Shown here: positions 21,401-27,517 of the stretch, piece by piece
Layout: each line of letters opens with the position of its first letter
Position numbering within the stretch: the stretch's first letter is position 1
Assembly: GCA_963989385.1 (NCBI GenBank)
Contig: OZ022498.1
Location: 5,587,501-5,651,500, forward strand
Source of the DNA: Ctena decussata
Lineage: Eukaryota > Mollusca > Bivalvia > Lucinida > Lucinidae
Length of the DNA: 64,000 nt
Direction: 5' to 3'
Position numbers and translations under genes: made by a program
Notes under the pieces: model-generated
What the model saw: the letters and a program-made list of their open reading frames with translations, nothing else
Database searches by the model: none
Told to the model about the DNA's origin: nothing

Positions 21401-21659
21401 GATGTTCCACCAAAATCCATCTATATCTATACAGCTTTGTTGCTTTTCTTTACAGAATAATTCTGCAGTGGGTACAGTCAATAAAACTCAAGTATTCAGT
21501 ATTATTTTACCATCAAACCATACAAAAAAAGGATTTGTGGGTCTCGGTACTGCAGAATATGGTTTGGCAGACTTTGACAATCTCAGGATAGACACAGCAA
21601 AAGGTGGACTTGATTGGATGAAGAAAAAGATTAAATTATATACAACCTGCTGGTGGTAA
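450..21659 (+). CDS. GALC: Galactocerebrosidase (GALC), 3' portion of gene, 10 exons per transcript plus one alternative exon
   Basis: Lysosomal glycosyl hydrolase (family GH59) that removes galactose from galactosylceramide and psychosine. Exons, each with AG acceptor and donor: 450-487, 2184-2308, 2901-3040, 4167-4256, 5814-5903, 7449-7590, then either 9660-9837 or 12780-12960, then 16700-16869, 19742-19821, 21456-21659. With the first alternative exon these sum to 1257 nt (418 codons plus stop), with the second to 1260 nt; reading phase is kept at every junction. The product aligns by eye with vertebrate GALC from the end of the TIM barrel to the C terminus (landmarks MTSTISWNL, PWSGYY, HTTQF, CIRP, GDLA, FDNLRID). 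The N-terminal exons, including the catalytic Glu pair, are upstream of the window. The introns carry a LINE fragment, SINEs and many MITEs. Family assignment is confident; orthology is inferred. Confidence 0.9.
706..1594 (+). mobile_element. 5'-truncated non-LTR retrotransposon (LINE) copy, reverse-transcriptase 3' end
   Basis: Carries the end of a reverse transcriptase (FADDIDAL box near 781-804) and the C-terminal region with WFGHVSR, ending in TAG at 1572-1574 and a GAATA-repeat tail. It is nearly identical to the longer copy at 47046-50010 on the other strand and is cut off just upstream of the RT FADD box, as expected of incomplete target-primed reverse transcription. An in-frame TGA near 1007 replaces a Ser codon of the other copy; the frame is otherwise open through 1574. 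It lies in a GALC intron. Confidence 0.9.
1615..1822. mobile_element. Foldback MITE, GAGCCAC...GTGGCTC family, copy 1
   Basis: Imperfect inverted repeat running from GAGCCACTACGTGACAAAAC to GTTTCGTGGCTC. Internal arms contain the paired AGACTCTGATCAGACTGG and CCAGGCTGATTTGAGTCT modules. Related copies lie at 16885-17129, 22550-22786, 51945-52145 and 61554-61790, with a degraded one near 4690-4850. No coding capacity. Confidence 0.7.
1914..2137. mobile_element. Foldback MITE, AAGGTGTATGGGTACAC family, copy 1
   Basis: Begins AAGGTGTATGGGTACAC and ends in the complement, GTGCACCCATTTACCTT. A central inverted repeat carries GAATTTGCTC / GAGCAAATTC. Relatives occur at 10369-10612, 11662-11848, 14037-14491, 14548-14810, 15985-16180, 21978-22206 and 50462-50690. 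Non-coding; it abuts GALC exon 2184-2308. Confidence 0.65.
2184..2308 (+). CDS. GALC: GALC exon (last barrel strand, substrate-site region)
   Basis: Acceptor TTATTATAG, donor G|gtaggg. Reads [20 protein letters not shown] then [12 protein letters not shown] through ESPIWMS. The Trp of TISWNL aligns with an active-site Trp of mammalian GALC. The residue aligned with the substrate-contacting Tyr twelve positions later is Phe here. Phase 2 in, phase 1 out. Confidence 0.9.
2901..3040 (+). CDS. GALC: GALC exon (beta-sandwich start)
   Basis: Acceptor TTGTTTCTAG, donor ATG|gtaagg. Completes an Ala codon, then [15 protein letters not shown] and a GGGSMVTL segment, ending IVIETM. The HTTQF.PGW and GGSYV-like motifs are typical of the GALC beta-sandwich. 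Ends on a codon boundary. Confidence 0.92.
3115..3315. mobile_element. Foldback MITE, CAGAGCCCTAGATAAGAG family, copy 1 (8 bp TSD)
   Basis: An almost complete palindrome from CAGAGCCCTAGATAAGAG to TTATCTAGAGCTCTG with a central hairpin around CCGTCTCGACGAGACGG. It is flanked by the direct repeat GTTTCAAG on both sides (8 bp), as for hAT- or P-like transposases. Other copies: 4280-4481, 10683-10886, 17234-17435, and degenerate ones at 6007-6480 and 20165-20481. All six are in GALC introns. Confidence 0.8.
4167..4256 (+). CDS. GALC: GALC exon (beta-sandwich, conserved Cys-Ile-Arg)
   Basis: Acceptor TTTTGTTTCAG, donor TTT|gtaagt, phase 0 on both sides. Reads [15 protein letters not shown] and ends LKLAGSF. 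From recollection of the mouse structure, the Cys and Arg of CIR correspond to a disulfide cysteine and a substrate-binding arginine. Both are kept here, which argues for a functional enzyme. Confidence 0.88.
4280..4481. mobile_element. Foldback MITE, CAGAGCCCTAGATAAGAG family, copy 2
   Basis: Same palindrome as 3115-3315, with ends CAGAGCTCTAGATAAG and CTTATCTAGAGCCCTG. Flanked by ATATCA on each side (4274-4279 and 4482-4487). It starts 23 bases after the preceding GALC exon. Confidence 0.78.
4690..4850. repeat. Degraded GAGCCAC foldback MITE
   Basis: Contains the AAGACTCTGATCAGACTGGG and CCCAGGCTGATCTGAGTCTT modules of the family seen at 1615-1822, with a decayed left part. Confidence 0.5.
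5371..5613. mobile_element. Foldback MITE, GGGCCCGGTTGTTC family, copy 1
   Basis: Terminal inverted repeats GGGCCCGGTTGTTC / GAACAACCGGGCCC. A central hairpin TGTGAGCAGCTTTTGC / GCAAAAGCTTCTCACA is flanked by AACAAAAAAGAT-type arms. Relatives at 6828-7074, 10121-10339 and 13610-13960. No ORF. Confidence 0.72.
5814..5903 (+). CDS. GALC: GALC exon (beta-sandwich)
   Basis: Acceptor TTTTTTAACAG, donor ACG|gtagtg, 90 nt, phase 0 on both sides. Reads [14 protein letters not shown] and ends LMKNVGPMT. The VNLWYSKLG segment matches the LQVWYTKLG-type strand of GALC. Confidence 0.9.
6180..6456 (+). mobile_element. tRNA-derived SINE, family A, copy 1 (15 bp TSD)
   Basis: The tRNA-like head carries pol III A-box (TAGCGCAATCGG) and B-box (GGTTCGAATCC) sequences. 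The body contains CAGTTACTGGCAAAAGTATG and ACCGTCCCGACATGACC, and the tail is CAACC repeats. Flanked by a 15 bp perfect duplication, CCCTACATTATGCCT (6165-6179, 6457-6471). It landed inside a degenerate CAGAGC foldback MITE. The anticodon arm is imperfect, so this is not a functional tRNA gene. Other copies: 15505-15782 (-), 19341-19608 (+), 32518-32791 (+). Confidence 0.88.
6828..7074. mobile_element. Foldback MITE, GGGCCCGGTTGTTC family, copy 2
   Basis: Degraded ends (GGGCTGGTTGT / GAACAACTGGGCTC) with the same hairpin core TGTGAGAAGCTTTTGCAAGC. In a GALC intron. Confidence 0.65.
7449..7590 (+). CDS. GALC: GALC exon (end of beta-sandwich)
   Basis: Acceptor TTCACTGTTTTCAG, donor GAAT|gtaagc. 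Reads [20 protein letters not shown], then a [10 protein letters not shown] segment and PLPYTDDFE plus one base. The FTLTTLTTG-like strand and the YKDDF-like end are classic GALC. Its phase 1 end accepts either of the two following homologous exons. Confidence 0.92.
7880..8228. mobile_element. Foldback element with GTATTATTGAATTTATTAAAC hairpin region, copy 1
   Basis: The right third is a strong hairpin (CCTGTATTATTGAATTTATT / AATAAATTCAATAATACAGG, loop around GCTCGGCACAGCC). The left part is shared with a second copy at 11285-11637, starting CATATGACGTCGCATCTGAG. The stem differs between copies mostly by single substitutions. Non-coding. Confidence 0.6.
8772..9102. mobile_element. Near-perfect 331 bp palindromic foldback transposon, copy 1 (TTATT TSD)
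   Basis: The whole unit folds on itself: ends CACTGGGTAAAATCGATTCC / GGAATCGATTATACCCTGTG, centre at GAGGCTCTCGGC. Each arm contains several GCTTCCTGC(A/C/T)GAGACT modules. It is flanked by TTATT at 8767-8771 and 9103-9107. Open frames across it are by-products of the internal repeats. A sister copy lies at 61893-62225. Confidence 0.85.
9660..9837 (+). CDS. GALC: GALC alternative exon 7a (linker / lectin-domain start)
   Basis: Acceptor TTTCCACAG, donor TTG|gtatgt; 178 nt, phase 1 in, phase 2 out. Reads [19 protein letters not shown], continues through VMRQMM and [11 protein letters not shown], and ends IIGNSSW. It aligns with the vertebrate linker and first lectin-domain strands. Two N-glycosylation sequons (NQS, NSS) are visible. 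The next exon, 12780-12960, encodes the same segment; see that entry. Confidence 0.9.
10121..10339. mobile_element. Foldback MITE, GGGCCCGGTTGTTC family, copy 3
   Basis: Ends GGGCTCGGTTGTTC / GAACAACTTGGCCC, with a shortened core that retains GTGCAAAAGCTCCTCA. Confidence 0.62.
10369..10612. mobile_element. Foldback MITE, AAGGTGTATGGGTACAC family, copy 2
   Basis: Begins AAGGTGTATGGGTACAC and ends GTTGTACCCATTCAGCTTA. The internal pair GAAGAATTTGCTCC / AAAATTCTTCCC is retained. Confidence 0.62.
10683..10886. mobile_element. Foldback MITE, CAGAGCCCTAGATAAGAG family, copy 3
   Basis: Palindrome from CAGAGCACTACATAAGAG to CTTATCTAGAGCTCTG, with the core CATCTGAACCGTCTC / GAGACGGTTCAGATG. No clear target duplication. 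Confidence 0.72.
11285..11637. mobile_element. Foldback element with GTATTATTGAATTTATTAAAC hairpin region, copy 2
   Basis: Second copy of 7880-8228, starting CATATGACGTTGCATCTGAG and ending with the same long hairpin and CTCATGTAAGATCCTC. Confidence 0.6.
11662..11848. repeat. Partial AAGGTGTATGGGTACAC foldback MITE
   Basis: Contains GGAAGACAACTTTTATGACT, the paired GAGAAAATTCTTTTC module and the 3' module GGCAGAGTTGCTTCCCCTGA of the family. The left end is decayed. Confidence 0.5.
12237..12462. mobile_element. Foldback MITE, GGGGCNGTATTCATAAAACG family, copy 1
   Basis: Ends GGGGCAGTATTCATAAAACG / GGCTTTATGAATACGGCCCC. The centre is a long hairpin, GGTCTGGAGGAACAGTCTT / AAGACTGTTCCTCCAGACC, with a very short loop. 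A second copy is at 14181-14401. Confidence 0.75.
12780..12960 (+). CDS. GALC: GALC alternative exon 7b, homologous duplicate of exon 7a
   Basis: Acceptor TCTCTCTTCAG, donor TTG|gtatgt; 181 nt, phase 1 in, phase 2 out, exactly as exon 7a. Reads [20 protein letters not shown], continues through KQVLRQVV, and ends LIGDASW. Hand alignment gives about 24 identities over 59 positions with exon 7a, and it also resembles vertebrate GALC (LRQV, IIGD). It differs most in a hydrophobic stretch ([17 protein letters not shown]). The frame is fully open with intact splice sites, so it does not look like a dead copy. Including both exons, or neither, shifts the frame of the rest of the gene. Confidence 0.85.
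13046..13398. mobile_element. Foldback element with TTCAGTTTGTAATGTCATTG arms
   Basis: Outer arms AACATGGAATTAAAT / ATTTAATTCCATGTT and inner arms TCAGTTTGTAATGTCATTGA / TCAATGCCATCACAAACTGA. Single copy in the window; non-coding intron sequence. Confidence 0.55.
13610..13960. mobile_element. Foldback MITE, GGGCCCGGTTGTTC family, copy 4, with an internal insertion
   Basis: Ends GGGCCCAGTTGTTC / GAACAACTGGGCCC. About 115 extra bases near 13791-13905 (CCAGCAAGCACATGATGTCA...) are absent from the other copies and carry several GTGACATC/GATGTCA motifs. Confidence 0.65.
14037..14491. mobile_element. Nested MITEs: AAGGTGTATGGGTACAC family split by GGGGC family copy 2
   Basis: The outer element starts AAGGTGAATGGATACACC, is broken after GAAGGAGCA at 14180, and resumes after 14401 to end with CAGAGTTGCTTCCCATTCAC. 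The inner element, 14181-14401, has ends GGGGCCATATTTATAAAACC / TTTATAAATATGGTCCC and the GGAACAGTCTTTTAGACTGTTCC hairpin. The nesting gives relative age: outer first. Confidence 0.7.
14548..14810. mobile_element. AAGGTGTATGGGTACAC family foldback MITE, copy with poly-G
   Basis: Shows the AAAGAATTTGCTTACC / TCAAATTCTTTTCTG pair, the CAGAGTTGCTTCCCCTGA module and a right end GTACCTGTTCACCTTAAG. It is expanded by a G-rich tract (14727-14751). Confidence 0.5.
15505..15782 (-). mobile_element. tRNA-derived SINE, family A, copy 2 (15 bp TSD)
   Basis: Reverse-strand copy of the SINE at 6180-6456, with a GATT-repeat tail at the left and the tRNA-like head at the right. Perfect 15 bp duplication TCTTTTGACAATGAT at 15490-15504 and 15783-15797. 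In a GALC intron. Confidence 0.88.
15985..16180. mobile_element. AAGGTGTATGGGTACAC family foldback MITE, partial copy
   Basis: Contains GACTTCTTGTTTGTTGCCC, the hairpin AAAGAATTTGCTCC / GGAGCAAATTCTTT and the right end GCTTCCCTTGAAAGTGTACC. Confidence 0.55.
16482..16674. mobile_element. Foldback MITE, TTTGGTTATAAGAC family, copy 1
   Basis: Arms TTATTTGGTTATAAGAC / CTTATAACTGAATAAAT, with a centre CAAAGATCTAGATCCATCTT / TAGCTCTAGATCTTTG. Relatives at 22335-22487 and 23538-23655, and a half copy at 19622-19682. It ends 26 bases before a GALC exon. Confidence 0.6.
16700..16869 (+). CDS. GALC: GALC exon (lectin domain) with a GC donor
   Basis: Acceptor TTTTCTCCCCTAG; completes the Trp codon, then [30 protein letters not shown] and [11 protein letters not shown], ending VYGDL plus one base. 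[12 protein letters not shown] and GDLA match the vertebrate lectin domain. The phase is only kept if splicing uses G|gcaagt at 16869/16870, a rare but well-known GC donor with otherwise perfect consensus. Confidence 0.88.
16885..17129. mobile_element. Foldback MITE, GAGCCAC...GTGGCTC family, copy 3
   Basis: Begins GAGCCACAACACAAGAAACC and ends TTGTCATGTCATGGCTC, with the paired GACTCAGATCAGCCTTG and GACTCTGATCAGACAGG modules. Confidence 0.68.
17234..17435. mobile_element. Foldback MITE, CAGAGCCCTAGATAAGAG family, copy 4
   Basis: CAGAGCCCTAGATAAGAGGG to CTTATCTAGAGCTCTG with the core TCTGAACTGTCTCGATAAGA; very close to copy 1. No clear TSD. Confidence 0.75.
17608..18931 (+). mobile_element. 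Tandem-core element with (GGAC)n microsatellite and 3' hairpin (pearl/Helentron-like)
   Basis: Starts CTAGAGCAAGTGAGCAGGGG, followed by degenerate units of roughly 165 bp. Each carries a GTGACCTTGACCTTTAGGTC-like block and CATGCCAAATATAAACCCA. Then come a GGAC microsatellite (18835-18875) and a terminal hairpin TATACCCCTCGTCAT / ATGCCGGGGGTATA. A related element with the same ends is at 29780-30640. The architecture matches molluscan 'pearl'-type non-autonomous elements; classification is inferred. Confidence 0.6.
19341..19608 (+). mobile_element. tRNA-derived SINE, family A, copy 3 (13 bp TSD)
   Basis: Same SINE as 6180-6456, ending AAAGCAAACAATCAATC. Duplication ACCATATTAATCT at 19328-19340 and 19609-19621. 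It inserted 133 bases upstream of a GALC exon acceptor. Confidence 0.86.
19742..19821 (+). CDS. GALC: GALC exon (lectin domain)
   Basis: Acceptor TTTCTTTACAG, donor AAG|gtaggg, 80 nt. Only one frame is open: it completes the Ala codon of GDLA and reads [20 protein letters not shown] then LGLLVK. The WINLGLLVK part fits the WYTLTLTIK-like strand of GALC. NSS is a possible glycosylation site. Confidence 0.82.
20165..20481. repeat. Foldback MITE remnant with amplified hairpin and three poly-C runs
   Basis: The outer parts resemble the CAGAGC foldback family (TATTTGGTAATAATTTGGAA, GAATTATCAAATACTC). Its centre has become a tandem array: C tracts of 15 (20242-20256), 11 (20306-20316) and 22 (20362-20383) separated by the hairpin CTCAACTGCC / GGCAGTTGAG. 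Strong potential for slippage and G-quadruplexes on the - strand. Confidence 0.7.
20500..21330 (+). repeat. Tandem array of about 165 bp units with AGGTCA motifs
   Basis: Around five diverged units with TGAATGGATGGATGGATTTG, CACAGATATATCA and GGTGACCTTGACCCCATTTT, then CAAGGTCACAGGAGGTCAAA. It ends with GGGGGACATGTGGTTTTGTA and AACATTTCTAGTTATC. Fragments of the same family occupy the first 385 bases of the window. Confidence 0.65.
21456..21659 (+). CDS. GALC: GALC terminal exon
   Basis: Acceptor TTTCTTTACAG, phase 0. Reads [20 protein letters not shown], then [20 protein letters not shown] and RIDTAKGG. It ends with a lysine-rich tail and TTCWW before TAA. The GWAAIGT...FAQFDNF-like core is the conserved end of the lectin domain. 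The tail of some 20 residues after RIDTAKGG goes beyond where vertebrate GALC stops. Confidence 0.9.
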   Translation, partial: NNSAVGTVNKTQVFSIILPSNHTKKGFVGLGTAEYGLADFDNLRIDTAKGGLDWMKKKIKLYTTCWW

Positions 21660-21925
21660 ATACAAAAATATGGATTCAGTAGCACAAAGTTTGGATGAAA
21701 AAAATAAGTTTGAAATAAAGAATAAAATCAGTATTACTAAGACCAAAGAAATAGTTAAGACTGTTCAAGAAGAGCTGATAAAAGATAAAGTGGAATTAAA
21801 TGGTGATCAAGAAATAGAGATAAAAGAGTCTGAAACTTTATATTTTAAATCCCTAAAAGGTAATAAGAATAGTGAGCATTAGGGGCAGTGTGCAATATAT
21901 ATAGATAAACAATGTTTAAATAAAA
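21660..21925 (+). other. Probable GALC 3' UTR with poly(A) signals
   Basis: AATAAA-type hexamers lie near 21714-21726 and at about 21918. A 70-codon frame (21670-21882, Lys/Glu-rich) lies wholly inside this stretch; with no recognised domain I treat it as chance. Confidence 0.5.
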
Positions 21926-21977
21926 CGATTATTGATGTATATTAATTAGAGATAACTGATATTAGAGATAATTTTCT

Positions 21978-22206
21978 GAAGGTGTTAAGGGGAAGCAACT
22001 TTGCCATTTTCAGTATTGCCTGTCTCCTCAAACAACAATGGGGTCAACTCTTAAAGGAGAGAATTTCCTTTCATAGGAGCAAAATATTTCCTGTAAGAGT
22101 AGATCCCTTTTGAAAGGGTTATGTCATCTAGGGATGCAAACAGGAAGTCCCCAGAGTTGTCTCCCTTTAAAACTATAGTGGGAAAAACATGGCGGTGTAC
22201 CTATAC
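21978..22206. mobile_element. AAGGTGTATGGGTACAC family foldback MITE
   Basis: GGGGAAGCAACTTTGCCATT at the left, the GAATTTCCTTTCATAGGAGC hairpin, and GGCGGTGTACCTATAC at the right end. Confidence 0.55.
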
Positions 22207-22334
22207 AGTGTGTATGTTTCATTAAAATTTTGTGAAAGTGAGCAATTGGCATAATATTTTTATACTACTTATTTTTATGTGTCTCTCTGCCTTGAACAAT
22301 AACATACATTCCTTACAGATTTCATTACATTCCT

Positions 22335-22487
22335 TTATTGTACTATATTTACTTTATTATAAGACTTAGGGGTTTCCCTCCAAAACAATCCCCAAAATCA
22401 AGATCCATCTTATAAGATGGATCTTGATTGTTGGGATTGTTTTGGAAGAGAAAACCTATCTAATAACCAAATTACATACAACTTTTT
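22335..22487. mobile_element. Foldback MITE, TTTGGTTATAAGAC family, copy 2
   Basis: Centre AATCAAGATCCATCTTATAA / GATGGATCTTGATT, arms CCAAAACAATCCC / GGGATTGTTTTGG. Confidence 0.6.
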
Positions 22488-22549
22488 TTTACAAACATTG
22501 GGTAATTTTGGAGAGAGAAACTCTGTCTTATAGCCAGATATAATATATG

Positions 22550-22786
22550 AGCCGCGACACGAGAAAACCAACAGTGTGATTGTGCGCCCTGCACAGACTC
22601 AGATCAGCCTGGGCATCCCCCAAGTCTGGTCAGACTCTTGGCTAAGTGCTTAAAGGGTAACTAAGGGGGTGAGCTACCTCCATGCGGACAGGAAAGACTC
22701 TGATCAGACTGGGCAGTTGCCCAGGCTGATCTGAGTCTGCGCTGGCCGCACAACCACATTGTTGGTTTTCTTGTGTTGTGGCATAT
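22550..22786. mobile_element. Foldback MITE, GAGCCAC...GTGGCTC family, copy 4
   Basis: GAGCCGCGACACGAGAAAAC to TTTTCTTGTGTTGTGGC, with GACTCAGATCAGCCTGGGC / GCCCAGGCTGATCTGAGTC. Well preserved. Confidence 0.72.
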
Positions 22787-23395
22787 ATATGGTAGTTTCA
22801 ATGATGCAGTGCCTCAGCTAGCAGGGGTTCAATAGACAGATAAAAGGAGTATATGGTGACAATTTAAAGATAAGTTTCTTTGATTCTCCATTTAAATGAA
22901 TCATATGTATTCAGCAATAAGACAGGTGTTTAACCTCTAGAATAACTCCAAGTATCTTAATTATCTTTGGATGATTATGCTTTAAGACGAGATTCAGCTT
23001 TCTCACCCATAGGACAAGAATATCCCTTTCTAGAGGTGTCTGAGATTTTTCTATCTCAGCCTGCTATCTCAGCCTAGGCTCTGAAAGCTGTCTCAAAATG
23101 CCAGTCATTGCTATAGTACAGCCCAATTTATTACACACTTAAATGCAACAAATCCGCATGCAGGTAAATTACATGCAAAATGACATTGACAGCCAGTGAT
23201 GTGCATGAGGTGTCACTGTAGATTTCTGATTAGCTGCCAGTCATGAAATATGCATGCACAAAGTGAAATTAACACGTATGTCAGAACCATAAATAGTAAA
23301 TTAGTTTGAAGTTTATAGGAATGGCTTCAACAAGAAGTTAAGGTAATCAATGGAAATTTTGTTCTATAAAATAAAATGGGTGAGAAAAAAAACTA

Positions 23396-23537
23396 ATGAT
23401 GGGGTTGAGGCCTCGAGAAGGAAATCTCAGGCTGGTTTTCAGATAATTTAAGTCTTGTGCTCGGCAAGCCTCGCATAAGGCTAGATAATTTTAAAACTAG
23501 CCTGAGATTTCCTTGTCTCAGCCTCAACCCCATCATA
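23396..23537. repeat. 142 bp inverted repeat, ATGATGGGGTTGAGGC arms
   Basis: ATGATGGGGTTGAGGC / GCCTCAACCCCATCAT, then GGAAATCTCAGGCTGGTTTT / AAAACTAGCCTGAGATTTCC around GCTCGGCAAGCCTCGC. A further TTTGGTTATAAGAC-type foldback unit follows directly (23538-23655). Confidence 0.6.
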
Positions 23538-23659
23538 GATTCTGTTATTCCAAAACAGTCACAAAAATCTAAATCTGTCATAGAAGACAGATCTAAATTT
23601 TCTGGGGTTGTTTTGGTAGGAAAAAAAATCCTTGTCTTACAACCAAATAAACAGGTGCG

Positions 23660-24900
23660 TTGTGGGGTACTCATTAGAATCAGCTGGGCAATGTGGGTAA
23701 TCACCAGAATGACTTTACTGAGGTGGTTTTAATGATATCCCACACCTTATGTTCTATGCAGAAATATGGAATTTTTTCCCCATATTATCCCTGGATACTG
23801 GAGTATGTATTATTTCAATTATTTTGAGAATTTTTTTTTTTTTTTTTTTTACTTTTTTCATCAAAACATTTTTTGATGGCTACTTATTAGTATTGCTTGT
23901 TCAGATGAGAAATAAGAAAAACTTTTCCTAACTATCATGAAATACACTTCTATAGTTTATGTCTCCACATCATATGATGCTGGGGCTATGTAGTGTTTTT
24001 GTCATGCATCAGTGCTTATTACATATGTATGTCTGTACAGTACTTACGTACATATGTACGTCTGTATATGCCCATGTACGTGATCCTGTTAGACTCAGAC
24101 TTTTGTAAGAGGTAGATGTCAGGGTTCCATTTTATTGTAGCAACTTGAAATTTTGTATGCGGATTTATATCTATAAGTACAACAGGAATATACAAGAATC
24201 AGGTCATGTTGACCCATATGTCATGGTCCACTGACTTGGGACTTAGGCCAATTTTGCAAGGTTAAGATTTTTGTAACCTTGAGGTAGATTTCAGGGTTCC
24301 TGTTATTGTAGCATCTTGAAATTTTGTGTGAGGGTTTATATCTATAAGTTCAACAGAAATACATAAGAGTAGAGGTATGATGGACCATGAGGTATCATGG
24401 TCCACTGACTTTAAGACTTAGGCTAAAGCCCATGATACACAGTAAGCCAAGTAATATATTCCTTGAAACATATTACAAGGTTCACTGTCTATACATTGCT
24501 AAGACTCTGTATTATGCTACATTTTGGAGTAATATACTACACATTTTGGGATAGAACTTGTTCTATTCCATACCACTTGTAGTATGTTCCTTCTTACATA
24601 CAGCCAACCAGAAGTCAGGTCACAGGATTAGAAAGCATCAGTAATGTTTAAATAAAATAAGCAGAGTACCGGTATTATGAAACCACTACGATCAGCATTT
24701 AGATTTTTTTTTTTTTTTTTTTCAAAATGCATGACCCCTCCAAATATGATTTCAGTCCAGTCAGACACCAATGTCTTCTTAGTTTAACAAGTGAAAAGGC
24801 AGATAAAAAGGGCCTTATTCAGCAGATCAGAGTTCCCAATAATGGAAGTGTGTTGTCTAATAATTATGCTAAGATGCACAAGATTCTTTTCTTAATTCTC
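23660..24900. other. Intergenic stretch with a partial ~180 bp tandem duplication
   Basis: No gene seen. Two diverged units near 24110-24430 share AGGGTTCC, ATTGTAGCA(A/T)CTTGAAATTT and TATCTATAAGT. T-rich tracts lie at 23830-23850 and 24705-24722. Confidence 0.45.
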
Positions 24901-24902
24901 AT

Positions 24903-24938
24903 TAAGTAAGTAAGTAAATAAGTAAGTAAGTAAGTAAT
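24903..24938 (+). repeat. (TAAG)n microsatellite
   Basis: About nine TAAG units with one variant, followed by ATGGCTTTATTTTAAGAGGG. It could be the tail of an old retroposon, but no body is recognisable. Confidence 0.6.
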
Positions 24939-25632
24939 GGCTTTATTTTAAGAGGGTAGCTCAATTGGCATAGCCAATCTTCCTTGAGGCCCTCTTGCAA
25001 ACAACAATTCAAAAAATATACTACATAATCAAGCAAAAACAAATTGTACAACTAAAATGATGTATGTACATGATGCTTGCAAATAAAAATAAATGAGCGC
25101 ACGCACGCACGCTAGCATGCATGTGCGTACACAAATTTATGTTCATAACTTACATGTACATACATATGCACAATTAATCCAGAAAAAAAGAAATACTACA
25201 TATAATATACATACAAGTACATACCGACATACTGAACGCAGTGAAGGTATAATGATTAATGTATTTCATTTTTCATCCAATTCGTACATCCGTTAATAAA
25301 CAACTTTAGATTTGGCGCATTTTTAATTTTTGAAGCATACTTGTTTGCTGTGCCCTTCAGGAAGAGGGACCACAGCATGTTTTTGTGAAGATAGGACAGA
25401 CACTATGTTTGGATCATGATCAAATATGTCATTTATCTGCAGCATAATTGATATTATTATAATTATCACCAAGTCTTTCAATGAAACATTGAGCATGACC
25501 TTGGACATGTTATAGATACATGTATATAACAATAGGTATACAATAAAATGAGTTTATTTGCTCATGAAATCCAAATAAATAGTATATATCATAATATTGT
25601 GTCTTTTTGTTACTACCATATTAAACATAATT

Positions 25633-25806
25633 AAGAAATAATTTTTCCTTACCTGTGAATTATCGCTGATTAACACATGTTGTTGGAGGGCAGATCACAA
25701 AATATAAATTCACGACAGTCGCAGGCCGGAGTGAGTTAATATTCTTATCTGCCTGACAATACGTATTAATCAGTGATAATTCATGGATAAGGAAAAATTA
25801 TTTCGA
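25633..25806. mobile_element. Foldback MITE with AAATAATTTTTCCTTA ends
   Basis: Arms AAATAATTTTTCCTTACCTG / TAAGGAAAAATTATTT and GAATTATCGCTGATTAA / TTAATCAGTGATAATTC, loop around CAGTCGCAGGCCGG. One arm also occurs alone at 16398-16437. Confidence 0.6.
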
Positions 25807-25869
25807 TTCTAACATTATACAGAATGAAACCGGAAGTATATTAGGGGCCGACCATTTGATATTCTGTCT

Positions 25870-25870
<1 letters not shown>

Positions 25871-25901
<31 letters not shown>
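25871..25901 (+). repeat. Poly-G tract of 31
   Basis: Uninterrupted G run followed by CGGGGGC, with quadruplex potential. Its length is likely unreliable in an assembly. Confidence 0.85.
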
Positions 25902-25973
25902 CGGGGGCTGCTGGTGTTCTTGATGGAGACAGGATTTTTTTTTCACTGGCCTCTGAAAACAATTTCTTTTTTT

Positions 25974-27255
25974 ATGCCCCCGTGACGATAGTCAGGGGGC
26001 ATTAAGATTTGCCCCTGTCTGTCTGTCTGTCTGTCTGTTCGTCATGCTTTATGGTATAGAGTTTGTGTAATCAACTCCTCCTACAGTTTTCTATGGATCT
26101 TTTTCAAACCTTGCATACATGTTGGGGACTTATTGAAGATGTGCATGTGGATTTTTGTTGGACCTAGAATTAATTTTGACAGAATGACGGCCTTTTGAAC
26201 TTAGTCATTTTAGGCAAATTTTTGCATGGTAGGGTATAGAGTTTGTGTAATCAATTCCTCCCACAGTTTTCAATGGATCTTTTTCAAACTTTGCATACAT
26301 GTTTGGGACATATTGAAGATGTGCTTGTGGATTTTTGTTTGACCTAAAATCAATTTTGACAGAATTACGGCCTTTTGAACATAGTCATTTTAGGCAAATT
26401 TTTGCATTGTAGGGTATAGAGTTTGTGTAATCAACTCCTCTCACAGTTTTCAATGGATCTTTTTCAAACTTTGCATACATGTTTTGAATGTATTGAAGAT
26501 GCGCATGTGGGTTTTTGTTGGACCTAGAATTAATTTTGACAGAATTATGGCCTTTTGAACTTAGTCATTCTAGGGAAATTTTGCATTGTAGGGTATGGAT
26601 TTTGTGTTATCAACTTGCTCCACAGTTTTCAATGGATCTTTTTCAAACCTTGTCTACATATTGTCAACATATTTGAAGATATGCATGAGGCATATAAGAT
26701 GTGCATGTGGGTTTTTGTACCCAAAATCAATTTTGACAGAATTACGGCCTTTTGAACATAGTCATTTTAGGCAAATTTTTGCATTGTAGGGTATAGAGTT
26801 TGTGTAATCAACTCCTCTCACAGTTTTCAATGGATCTTTTTCAAACTTTGCATACATGTTTTGAATGTATTGAAGATGTGCATGTGGGATTTTGTTGGAC
26901 CTAGAATTAATTTTGACAGAATTATGGCCTTTTGAACTTAGTCATTCTAGGGAAATTTTGCATTGTAGGGTATGGATTTTGTGTTATCAACTTGCTCCAC
27001 AGTTTTCAATGGATCTTTTTCAAACCTTGTCTACATATTGTCAACATATTTGAAGATATGCATGAGGCATATTGATAGGTCTAGAATTAATTTTGACAGC
27101 ATCACAGCCTTTTTAACTTAGTTATTTTGGGCAATTTTTTACATGGTAGGTTATGTTTTCAATGGATTCTTTGTAGGTGCTTTATGGAAATACATATCAT
27201 GTGACAGGCGCTGCACGGGGGCATCATTAGTGTCTTACACAATTTTCTAGTTTTC
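25974..27255 (+). mobile_element. Tandem-core element with (CTGT)n, ~185 bp units
   Basis: Starts ATGCCCCCGTGACGATAGTC with a short hairpin and a CTGT microsatellite (about 26016-26039). Roughly six units follow, each with AGGGTATAGAGTTTGTGTAA and TTTTCAATGGATCTTTTTCA. It ends in CGCTGCACGGGGGCATC. The inverted GCCCCC / GGGGGC ends and tandem core place it with the elements at 27309, 31904 and 34864. Non-coding. Confidence 0.65.
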
Positions 27256-27517
27256 TCTTGAGAGAGCTAATTTCTTTTGTTTACTAACTAACTCAAACAA
27301 TTTTTTTTAATGCCCCTGCCATTAAAAATGCGGGGAGGGCATATAGTATTACCGCTGTCCATACATACGTCCTGTACGTACATCCTGTATGTTCAATATC
27401 TTTTGAAAACATCAAAATATTGAATTCATATTTTATACTCAGGTATATAATCATAAAATGCAGGTCAAGTTAAAAGTTGGGTAAAATCCGTCTATTATTG
27501 TGGGAGTTATGGCCCTT

